Of a stretch of DNA of 8,159 nucleotides, positions 1 through 5,151 are shown piece after piece. The stretch comes from Desulfobacteraceae bacterium (GTDB taxonomy: Bacteria > Desulfobacterota > Desulfobacteria > Desulfobacterales > Desulfosalsimonadaceae), in NCBI GenBank assembly GCA_021162325.1, contig JAGGYV010000235.1, positions 1 through 8,159 on the forward strand, read 5' to 3'. Position numbers and translations under genes: made by a program. The stretch's first letter is position 1. Each line of letters opens with the position of its first letter. The notes beneath the pieces were generated by a model. It saw nothing but the letters and a program-made list of their open reading frames with translations. It was not told where the DNA came from and did not search any database.

Positions 1-86
1 ATAAATAACTTTAAAAAAAGTTAAAAAGCGTTCATGAACGGCCGAGTTTTTTGCCCGGCAAGTGATGTATTTTGTTATGTTTTATA
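1..86. other. AT-rich intergenic stretch, no gene seen
   Basis: No open reading frame of convincing coding character is visible. It contains a small inverted repeat at 7-22 (AACTTT/AAAGTT with a 4-nt A loop) and a perfect 12-nt palindrome CGTTCATGAACG at 29-40, followed by a T-run at 47-52. The palindrome plus T-run could be part of a terminator for a gene left of the window, but the stem would be only about 4 bp in RNA, so this is weak. The upstream gene cannot be seen. Confidence 0.4.
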
Positions 87-192
87 GTAGGGTGGATTAG
101 CGCGTCAGCGCGTAATCCACCAAAAAAAGAATTTTGTCAAACCGATCCATGAAATTTGTCGGATTACGCGCTGACGCGCTAATCCGACCTAC
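87..192. repeat. REPIN-like doublet of two inverted REP elements
   Basis: Two 35-nt elements face each other, at 87-121 on the plus strand and 158-192 on the minus strand. Read from its own side, each starts with the tetranucleotide GTAG, followed by a 9-bp outer stem (GGTGGATTA/TAATCCACC in the first, GTCGGATTA/TAATCCGAC in the second). Then come a single unpaired G, a CGCG/CGCG inner stem and a TCAG loop. The two copies differ only at a few stem positions, and in the first copy these changes keep base pairing. A GTAG head, a palindrome with a bulge, and inverted pairing over a 36-nt spacer are the known hallmarks of REP/REPIN elements mobilised in trans by RAYT (REP-associated tyrosine) transposases. 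No RAYT gene is present here. In RNA the pair could fold into one long hairpin or two short ones. Confidence 0.8.
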
Positions 193-214
193 GATTTAGC
201 CCACCGTCCATTAT

Positions 215-241
215 GAAGTTACATAGAAGTTTGTAACTTCT
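215..241. repeat. Mutually exclusive small hairpins
   Basis: GAAGTTAC at 215-222 pairs perfectly with GTAACTTC at 233-240 (8 bp, 10-nt loop). AGAAGTT at 225-231 pairs with AACTTCT at 235-241 (7 bp, 3-nt loop). The two stems share the right arm and cannot form together. On the minus strand this lies about 100 bp past the MMPL stop codon, so it may help end or protect that transcript. No T-run follows a stem on either strand, so it is not called a classical terminator. Confidence 0.4.
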
Positions 242-303
242 CAATACACCCGGGCCATAGCACAATACATGGGACGCCCGGATTTTTTGAGAACATACAA
301 AAG
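237..303 (+). repeat. Repeat A, first copy of an intergenic inverted-repeat element
   Basis: Imperfect 19-nt arms at 237-255 and 276-294 pair at 15 of 19 positions: TTCTCAA and CCGGGC on the left match GCCCGG and TTGAGAA on the right, over a 20-nt loop. The right arm and its extension (276-303) match 3721-3748 at 25 of 28 positions, and similarity continues leftward through a CACAAT block. A second copy of the element, called B here, therefore lies upstream of tetR. The two copies have the same orientation and bracket the tetR-MMPL operon. The family name is not recognised. Confidence 0.6.
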
Positions 304-344
304 TTTCACCAATCGCATAAAATTTGGCAAGGCGTAATGGTTTT

Positions 345-2753
345 TCAGGCCCGTTTTTTATTCACTAAAACCATCAGCGCCGGAGCAATAAAATAATCCG
401 ATGCAAGGGCCATAATAATGGTAAATCCGGTGAGAAATCCAAAACGGACAATATTCTGCATACTGGCAAACATGTAGATGAAAAAACCGACGGAAAGGAC
501 GACCGAGGTCACAAGCATGGCTCTTCCCGTGCTGTGCAGTGTCTCAAAAACCGCTTTTTTCGGGTCCCCGGACTGCTCATAATATCGCCGGAAATTGTGC
601 ATGAAATGGATGGTGTCATCCACGGCCAGCCCGATGGCAATACTGGCCACCATCATGGTGAACAGATCCATGGGGAATCCGAACCAGCCGATGACGCCCA
701 GCATCATGATGATGGGCACCAGGTTGGGGATCATGCTGAGCAGGCCGATCCGGATGCGGCCGATCAGGAGGATCATCATCAGCGTAATGACCGCCAGAGC
801 GATCAGGTAGCTTTCCGCCATGCTTGTGGTGGTGTTGTTGAATGTTTTTGCAAGCAGGGCAACCAGTCCGGTGATCTGAAAGTCAATATCCGCAAAATTT
901 TTATTCAGGTAATCGGTGATTTCTTTTTCCACCGGATCAAATAACATACCATCCACAAAGGGGACCTTCAGCGTCAGCCGGGCCATGGAAAACTGGCTGT
1001 CCACAAAATCTTCCAGGTCATCCGAACCACTGTTTTCAAAAAGTAATAATTCCTGCGCCACCAGCGGTTTGTTTTGCGGAATGGTATAGGCTGCCGGGTC
1101 ATTCCCATTTAATGCCTGGTTGATCTCCTTTAAAAGTGTGGTGACTGACCAGGCTTTCCCAATAAAAAATTCCTGATTTGATATTTTTATAAATTCATTG
1201 CCGGCAGTTTCAATCCGGTTCAGCAGTTCCGGTTCATAGAGGCCATTTTCCCGGTTGGTTTTGAATAAAATTTCCATGCTGAGGGAGCCGTTGAGTTCTT
1301 TGTCGATTTTCTCAGTGGCTACCCGGATCTCATTGGTCTCCGGCAGCCATTTTAACGGATAATGGGAAAACTGGATGGAAAAGATGCCGATAAAAGCAAT
1401 GGACGTGATACAGAAGCTGACAAAGAGAATTTTTTTGGGGTGAGTGGTGGAAAAATGGCCGATGCTTTCCAGTATCGTATCCATGATCCGATTGTTCTTT
1501 CGCAGGGATTCTGTTTTTTTGCTGCTTAACGGGATAATGGCTATTAGTGCAGGCAGTAAAACGATGGTATAGATAAAAGCCAGTAAGATGCCGGCGCCCG
1601 CGAATATTCCGAGTTCAGCCACCGGCGCCACAGATGCGTTGGCAAAAGAAATTAACCCGGCAGCAGTGGTCATGTTAGTCATCATGACTGCCAGGCCGGA
1701 ATGTCCGATGGTATATACGATGGATTCTTCCTTGTTTTTTGTCTTTCGCAGACGGTGAAAGAAAATCGATAGAATATGAACAGAGGACCCAACGCCAACC
1801 GCCAGAATGAATGAGGGTAGGATTTCCGTCGGTATTTTGATGGGAACGCCGAAAATTGCCATCAGGCTGATGGTTGACAGCAGCGAAAGGATAACGATCA
1901 GCATCGGCAGGACCATTCCTGAAATTCTGCGGAACATGATATATAACAGAATGGATACGGTCAAAACAGCCAGCAGCATAAATTTAGACATGTCCGACAT
2001 CATGGCTTCTTTTAAAAAATGTACCACCGCCGGGGAACCGGCTATATAAATGGGAAGATCATCGGATTGATACTTTTTAACAATGTTTTCAACAGCTTGT
2101 ACCACTTCCGTGTTTTCCTCGTCGGTCAGGTATTTTCTTTTCTTATCGGCAGGCACCTGGATGGTGTCATCAAAATCTTCAAATCCCTCCATGATCTCAT
2201 TTTCCGGGCCCGTAGACGAATGGCTCTGGGTTTGGATAATAATCGTGGTAAAGGTTCCGTCTTTTGATATCAGCATGTTCTCATACATGGGGTTGGACAT
2301 GGCGCGTTGTTTGATTGCCTGAAGCTGTTCTTTGTTTTCCGGCCAGTTTTCCAGAAGATCTTCAACAATTAAAAGATCCTCTTCTCCCCTGGTGTTTCGG
2401 GCGTTGATCAGGCTGGTGATATCGTCAAGATACGGGATATTTTCTTCCAAATCCGTGTGCAGTTTTTGCAGGGTTTTTAGAAAATTGATATCAAATACCT
2501 GTTGTGGCTTAAGGGCGACGATAACCACTTCATCACGACCGAACTGGTCCCTGAAATCGTTGTAAGTCAACAGGGCCGGGTCTGTTTTGTGTAAAAACGA
2601 TTCTGTTGAAGTGTCAATCACGATTGTCGGCAGCTGGGACAGCAGGGCGCCGATGGCAACGATCATAATGAAAAGAGTTTTAAACCGATGATGATAAATG
2701 GTTCGGGCAAATGCAGCGAATTGATGTTCGATCCGGTTTCGAATGTTGGTCAT
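345..2753 (-). CDS. RND-superfamily exporter of the MMPL/SSD type
   Basis: This is an inner-membrane protein of the two-repeat RND permease family, whose members export lipids, hydrophobic compounds or drugs using the proton gradient. In an 802-residue product, a TM helix lies at about 25-45, followed by a large extracytoplasmic loop to about 255 and a block of five hydrophobic helices to about 415. A second repeat follows: TM near 443-462, a loop to about 650, then five more helices to the C-terminus. That gives 12 TMs in all. The second repeat carries the motif GLAVDDTIHF with D712 and D713, as expected for proton-relay acids. The matching site in the first repeat reads GVGSSVHIL (S323, S324) and has no acid. 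An upstream TTG at 2759 extends the frame by two codons, but AAGGA lies 7 nt before the ATG at 2753 and almost touches the TTG, so the ATG is chosen. It follows tetR in an operon. No periplasmic adaptor or outer-membrane channel gene is adjacent. The substrate is unknown. Confidence 0.9.
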   Translation of the reverse strand: MTNIRNRIEHQFAAFARTIYHHRFKTLFIMIVAIGALLSQLPTIVIDTSTESFLHKTDPALLTYNDFRDQFGRDEVVIVALKPQQVFDINFLKTLQKLHTDLEENIPYLDDITSLINARNTRGEEDLLIVEDLLENWPENKEQLQAIKQRAMSNPMYENMLISKDGTFTTIIIQTQSHSSTGPENEIMEGFEDFDDTIQVPADKKRKYLTDEENTEVVQAVENIVKKYQSDDLPIYIAGSPAVVHFLKEAMMSDMSKFMLLAVLTVSILLYIMFRRISGMVLPMLIVILSLLSTISLMAIFGVPIKIPTEILPSFILAVGVGSSVHILSIFFHRLRKTKNKEESIVYTIGHSGLAVMMTNMTTAAGLISFANASVAPVAELGIFAGAGILLAFIYTIVLLPALIAIIPLSSKKTESLRKNNRIMDTILESIGHFSTTHPKKILFVSFCITSIAFIGIFSIQFSHYPLKWLPETNEIRVATEKIDKELNGSLSMEILFKTNRENGLYEPELLNRIETAGNEFIKISNQEFFIGKAWSVTTLLKEINQALNGNDPAAYTIPQNKPLVAQELLLFENSGSDDLEDFVDSQFSMARLTLKVPFVDGMLFDPVEKEITDYLNKNFADIDFQITGLVALLAKTFNNTTTSMAESYLIALAVITLMMILLIGRIRIGLLSMIPNLVPIIMMLGVIGWFGFPMDLFTMMVASIAIGLAVDDTIHFMHNFRRYYEQSGDPKKAVFETLHSTGRAMLVTSVVLSVGFFIYMFASMQNIVRFGFLTGFTIIMALASDYFIAPALMVLVNKKRA

Positions 2754-2790
2754 GGTCAATTCCTTTTTACTTAGCCATCTGGGCTACTTT

Positions 2791-3432
2791 TTACGAGTTT
2801 ATTTTTTTGGATAATGCTCTGAAAATCAGGGATTCAATTTCTTGAGCAATATCGTCCGGCCATTGGCTGATGATATTTCCCGGTCCCAGTATATTGATTT
2901 GATGATGGATTAATGCTCCCATTTGTTTAAGAAAAATTAACGGGCTGACGAGCATGAAGTAAATAATAAAAGACGATGCCGGGTGAAACTCATTTGTTTC
3001 AACCCCTTGCTTTAAAATTTGCGCCAGTATTTCTATAATGGAAGTCAGCGAATGAACGACTTCAACCGGGAGGTTCTTCCCGCCGGAAGCTGTTTCCCGA
3101 AGCATGATCGGGGGGATTTGTGGGTTTTCCCGTATTGTTTCTGAAACAGTTTGAATATAAATGCGCAGGTTTTCAGCGGGCAGTTTATCCCAGGCGATGT
3201 TTTTTTCCATAACCGATGCAAGGTTACCGAATGTCGAATTGAGCACAGCGGTATAAAGGGATTCTTTATCCCCGATATGGTAATAAATCATTGCCTTGTT
3301 GATTTTTGCCTGTCTGGCGATTTCATCCACACGGGCACCGGCAAATCCTTTGTCTGCAAATTCTTTTATTGCGGATGCAAGTATTCGGTCATAAATGCCG
3401 GATTTATCCTTTTTTGATTTTGTTTTTACCAT
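2791..3432 (-). CDS. TetR/AcrR-family transcriptional regulator
   Basis: This 213-residue protein has the usual TetR size and layout. An N-terminal three-helix DNA-binding domain spans about residues 13-60, with a helix-turn-helix at about 34-53 (VDEIARQAKINKAMIYYHI) and the typical trailing DKESLY. A divergent all-helical ligand-binding and dimerisation domain fills the rest. Members of the family are dimeric repressors released from DNA by small hydrophobic ligands. The stop codon lies 37 bp before the exporter ATG on the same strand, so the two genes are very likely cotranscribed, and repression of the exporter together with itself is the natural model. A palindromic operator candidate overlaps its own -35 element at 3507-3528. 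The ATG at 3432 has only a weak upstream GAGAA as ribosome binding site. The N-terminus is lysine-rich (MVKTKSKKDK). The ligand cannot be told from the sequence. Confidence 0.92.
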   Translation of the reverse strand: MVKTKSKKDKSGIYDRILASAIKEFADKGFAGARVDEIARQAKINKAMIYYHIGDKESLYTAVLNSTFGNLASVMEKNIAWDKLPAENLRIYIQTVSETIRENPQIPPIMLRETASGGKNLPVEVVHSLTSIIEILAQILKQGVETNEFHPASSFIIYFMLVSPLIFLKQMGALIHHQINILGPGNIISQWPDDIAQEIESLIFRALSKKINS

Positions 3433-3487
3433 TCAATTTCTCATGTTTTATATTTATTTTGATGAATATGTATTGCTTGAACGGTGA

Positions 3488-3515
3488 ATTATAGTTTACT
3501 GTTTGGTTTAACCAA
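3488..3515 (-). promoter_or_regulatory. Sigma-70-type promoter of the tetR-MMPL operon
   Basis: On the minus strand a perfect -10 hexamer TATAAT (3488-3493) lies 16 nt downstream of TTGGTT (3510-3515), which matches four of the six positions of the -35 consensus TTGACA. Transcription would start near 3481, leaving a leader of about 49 nt before the tetR ATG. The -35 hexamer lies wholly inside the palindrome at 3507-3528, the geometry expected for repression by a TetR dimer. Confidence 0.65.
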
Positions 3516-3528
3516 CTGGTTAGTTAAA
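3507..3528. promoter_or_regulatory. Candidate TetR-family operator
   Basis: This 22-bp imperfect palindrome matches its own reverse complement at 18 of 22 positions. TTTAAC on the left mirrors GTTAAA on the right, with AAC and GTT inside around the core CCAACTGG. Length, symmetry and position over the -35 element fit a binding site for the product of the adjacent regulator gene. That the neighbouring TetR protein binds here is an inference. Confidence 0.6.
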
Positions 3529-3539
3529 TAAATGGTCCG

Positions 3540-3551
3540 GACAAATTTGTC
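3540..3551. repeat. Perfect 12-bp palindrome upstream of the tetR promoter
   Basis: GACAAATTTGTC is its own reverse complement. It lies 11 bp beyond the operator candidate, upstream of the -35 on the minus strand, where an activator or second repressor could bind. It may also occur by chance in AT-rich DNA; no protein can be assigned. Confidence 0.3.
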
Positions 3552-3642
3552 AAATCTTTTTTTCAAACAACAGGGTAGCCAGAATCAGCAGTAGCGGTAC
3601 AATCTGAGGCCGTTTGTTTTTTTAAGAAAGAAAAAGGGGTAG
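3552..3642. other. Intergenic stretch without recognised gene
   Basis: T- and A-rich tracts surround a short mixed segment near 3572-3610. No open frame with coding character, no hairpin followed by a T-run and no promoter pair could be supported here. Confidence 0.4.
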
Positions 3643-3748
3643 CATCTTAATAAGTCCGGGCATTACACTCTGGATTCCCGCCTTCGCGGGAATCCAGTAA
3701 CGTTTCACAATGTAAAGCGTGCCCGAATTTTTTGAGAAGATACAAAAA
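3643..3748 (+). repeat. Repeat B, second copy of the intergenic element, with an inserted hairpin
   Basis: The arms at 3643-3661 and 3721-3739 pair at 14 of 19 positions and correspond to the arms of repeat A at 237-294. The 28 nt from 3721 match 276-303 at 25 positions, and a CACAAT block precedes the right arm in both copies. Between the arms, B is longer than A because it carries a perfect hairpin at 3670-3697: a 12-bp stem, CTGGATTCCCGC pairing with GCGGGAATCCAG, around the loop CTTC. The hairpin core ATTCCCGC...GCGGGAAT is a very common dispersed repeat in proteobacterial genomes. B has the same orientation as A and lies upstream of the tetR operon. Confidence 0.65.
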
Positions 3749-3779
3749 GGGGTTTTAAAGGATAGGAAATCAGGTTAAT

Positions 3780-3830
3780 ATGAATAAAATTGATAATTTT
3801 AAACGTGACTTGAGTGAAGCAGATAGTTAG
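3780..3830 (+). pseudogene. 16-codon ORF cut off by a repeat element (gene remnant or leader peptide)
   Basis: An ATG at 3780, preceded by AGG at 5 nt spacing within a purine-rich stretch (AAAGGATAGG further up), opens a frame encoding MNKIDNFKRDLSEADS. This reads like the start of a soluble, charged protein. The TAG stop (3828-3830) lies within the first four bases of the terminal repeat of MITE-like element 1, which begins at 3827. The simplest reading is that the element landed in the 5' end of a gene and left only this stub. No plausible continuation is visible beyond the element (4008-4043 is T-rich and non-coding in appearance), so the rest was deleted or never existed. A short leader peptide is the alternative. 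Confidence 0.35.
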
Positions 3831-4007
3831 TGGTTGAACGGAAAGTCTCGCAATGATGAATATCCTGTCATTGCGAGCCACGCCGTTTGCGTTGCAGGGA
3901 CGGCTACGACTGAAGCAATCTCCTTATCGACAGGGGATTACTTTGTCGTTCGTTCCTCACTCCGCGTAATGACAACCAGGATTTAGAGGTTTCCGTTCAC
4001 GCACTAG
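3827..4007 (+). repeat. MITE-like element 1
   Basis: This is a 181-bp element without coding capacity. Its ends are inverted repeats of 18 nt: TTAGTGGTTGAACGGAAA at 3827-3844 pairs with 3990-4007 at 15 of 18 positions. Inside lie a perfect 10-bp hairpin (3847-3856 with 3868-3877), the widespread GTCATTGCGAG motif at 3867-3877, a GAAGCAATCTCC block and, near the right end, GTAATGAC. AGTTA occurs at 3825-3829 and again at 4006-4010 and may reflect a target duplication overlapping the ends. The block 3932-3961 matches the reverse complement of 4952-4981 in element 2 at 29 of 30 positions. Confidence 0.7.
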
Positions 4008-4043
4008 TTAAATTTTTTTGATTTTACGGCAGGGAGAAAAAAA

Positions 4044-4487
4044 ATGAAAATAGTTATTCGCGGAATCGTTTATACGGCGCTGGCAGGTTTTATGGTTTTT
4101 TTATCCGGTTGCAAAAGTTCGAATATCGGCATCGAGAACAACGCACTGAAGCCTTGCCCGGGGTCCCCCAATTGTGTATCATCAATGGAAAAAGACTCCT
4201 CTCATCATGTCGAACCGTTCCGGTATGAGGGGACTGCGAAAGCCGCTAAAAAGAAATTGATTTCAATCATTGAATCAACAAAACGGGCGCAGATTATCAC
4301 ATCCGAAAGCAACTATATTCATGCGGAATTTACGTCCCTGATATTCCGGTTTGTCGATGATGTGGAATTTTATTTTGATGACCCGGAATCGATCATCCAC
4401 GTCCGGTCTGAATCACGGGTGGGGTATTCGGATTTTGGGGCCAACCGGAAACGGATTGAAGAAATCCGGCAGCAGTTTGATAATTAA
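4044..4487 (+). CDS. DUF1499-family lipoprotein
   Basis: The 147-residue product starts with a lipoprotein signal: basic residue R6, a hydrophobic stretch at 8-20 and a lipobox LSGC with the lipidated cysteine at C23. Lysine, not aspartate, follows the cysteine, so outer-membrane sorting is expected. The mature part matches DUF1499: the hallmark CPGSPNCVSS at residues 38-47, then alternating segments ending in a FVDDVEFYF strand and an IHVRSESRVGYSDFGANRKR block near the C-terminus. The family is widespread in proteobacteria and has no established biochemical function. AGGGAG lies 7 nt before the ATG, a strong ribosome binding site. The second gene of the unit follows after 9 bp. No clear -35/-10 pair is seen upstream; MITE-like element 1 ends 36 bp before the start and may contribute promoter sequence. 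Confidence 0.88.
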   Translation: MKIVIRGIVYTALAGFMVFLSGCKSSNIGIENNALKPCPGSPNCVSSMEKDSSHHVEPFRYEGTAKAAKKKLISIIESTKRAQIITSESNYIHAEFTSLIFRFVDDVEFYFDDPESIIHVRSESRVGYSDFGANRKRIEEIRQQFDN

Positions 4488-4496
4488 AAAGGTATT

Positions 4497-4841
4497 ATGA
4501 ATACGGATACAGAACTTCAGGATTTTTCGCATCCTGAGTTAAACGTACAGGTAACCGCCATTGGCGGTAGTTATTTTATAATAAAGGAAGCCCGGCTGTC
4601 CTTAAATGGCGAGGATATATTGTACCTGGTCGGTACGGCGATTTTTGATACCACCTGCTGCGGTACTGGTGGATGTGCCTATGCCCTGGTGCCGGGTGTT
4701 ATTCGGGAATGGCAGTATAAAACAGATGCAAACGGCCGTCCGGTCTCGCAGGTTCGGCCTGTTTTTGAAGAGCGGACAAGAAAAAAAATAAGGGAAATGC
4801 TTTTTAAAAATGAATCCGTTCATCAGGTTAATTTTATGTGA
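4497..4841 (+). CDS. Small uncharacterised protein with a CC-x4-C cluster
   Basis: I do not recognise this 114-residue protein. It has no signal peptide and no membrane segment, so it is probably cytoplasmic. The first half (about 15-50) has the alternating hydrophobic pattern of beta strands, including YFIIKEARLSL and ILYLVGTAIF. A striking turn follows, DTTCCGTGGCAYALVPG, with C54, C55 and C60 as the only cysteines. The C-terminal third is charged (EERTRKKIREML) and probably helical. The cysteines could bind metal or form disulfides; neither is shown. An AAAAAGG with 4 nt spacing precedes the ATG. The start lies 9 bp after the DUF1499 lipoprotein stop, so the two genes are almost certainly cotranscribed. 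The frame is intact and its codon use resembles its neighbours, so it is taken as real. Confidence 0.78.
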   Translation: MNTDTELQDFSHPELNVQVTAIGGSYFIIKEARLSLNGEDILYLVGTAIFDTTCCGTGGCAYALVPGVIREWQYKTDANGRPVSQVRPVFEERTRKKIREMLFKNESVHQVNFM

Positions 4842-4884
4842 TTGCCCCTTTTGGAAAACAAAGATAGCGCGTTTGGCAATCTTT
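4840..4884 (+). terminator. Possible weak terminator after the lipoprotein unit
   Basis: GATTGCC at 4840-4846 pairs perfectly with GGCAATC at 4875-4881, followed by TTT. The stem is 7 bp and the loop is long (28 nt, A-rich), so this is weaker than a standard intrinsic terminator. It begins within the stop codon of the preceding gene. Confidence 0.3.
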
Positions 4885-4903
4885 AATTATTAAAAATGAA
4901 TAA

Positions 4904-5064
4904 TTAGCAGTGCCTGAATGAAAGCCTTAAATTTCGGCTGTCATTACGAGAAGTGAGGAACGAACGACGAAGTAATCCCCTATCCTTTATGGGATTGCTT
5001 TGGTCGTGCCTCCCGCGCAATGACAGAAAAGTTGTCGTTGTGGGAGTTTCCGTTCAACGACTAA
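4904..5064 (-). repeat. MITE-like element 2, inverted relative to element 1
   Basis: This 161-bp non-coding element belongs to the same family as element 1 but faces the other way. Its right end, 5047-5064, is the reverse complement of TTAGTCGTTGAACGGAAA and matches the left end of element 1 at 17 of 18 positions. Its left end (from TTAG at 4904) is a degenerate version. Inside, CTGTCATTACGAG at 4938-4950 pairs with 5014-5026 at 11 of 13 positions, and 4952-4981 matches the reverse complement of 3932-3961 at 29 of 30. TAATTA occurs at both edges (4901-4906 and 5062-5067), and an exact 11-nt direct repeat ATTAAAAATGA flanks the element just outside. Both could be traces of target duplication or AT-rich chance. 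Confidence 0.65.
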
Positions 5065-5071
5065 TTAATAA

Positions 5072-5100
5072 TTAAAAATGACATCGCACAGCGATACAAT
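5072..5100 (+). promoter_or_regulatory. Candidate promoter of the sensor kinase gene
   Basis: TTAAAA at 5072-5077 and TACAAT at 5095-5100 are separated by 17 nt. The -10 matches TATAAT at five of six positions; the -35 matches TTGACA at four of six. A start near 5107 would leave a leader of about 45 nt that includes the heptamer repeats. The area is AT-rich, so chance matches are easy. Confidence 0.3.
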
Positions 5101-5103
5101 AAA

Positions 5104-5131
5104 TTTTCATTTTTCACTTTTCACTTTTCAA
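5104..5131 (+). repeat. Four tandem heptamers TTTTCA(N)
   Basis: TTTTCAT, TTTTCAC, TTTTCAC and TTTTCAA follow one another without a gap, ending 20 nt before the kinase start codon and 11 nt before its Shine-Dalgarno sequence. Such a short tandem repeat can change copy number by slippage and would alter the leader length, not the reading frame. Confidence 0.6.
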
Positions 5132-5151
5132 TTTAATTATCTGGAGATCTG

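Noticed and set aside
237..294. Intrinsic terminator for the exporter operon
   Set aside because: The arms pair imperfectly and no T-run follows on the minus strand; the same element also lies upstream of tetR, so it is better described as a dispersed repeat.
534..944. Plus-strand open frame rich in His, Asp and Gln
   Set aside because: It lies entirely opposite the RND exporter coding sequence, has low-complexity composition and no ribosome binding site; it is an antisense shadow.
2019..2267. Plus-strand open frames opposite the first periplasmic loop of the exporter
   Set aside because: They are antisense to a well-supported gene, and no domain or start signal is visible.
2754..2759. TTG start two codons upstream of the exporter ATG
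   Set aside because: The AAGGA sequence is only 1 nt from the TTG but 7 nt from the ATG at 2753, so the ATG is the better start.
3151..3417. Plus-strand open frame opposite tetR
   Set aside because: It is antisense to the conserved helix-turn-helix coding region and has atypical composition.
3847..5026. CRISPR-like reading of the GTCATTGCGAG repeats
   Set aside because: Only two copies exist, inverted, within longer elements with terminal repeats; there are no regularly spaced direct repeats or cas genes.
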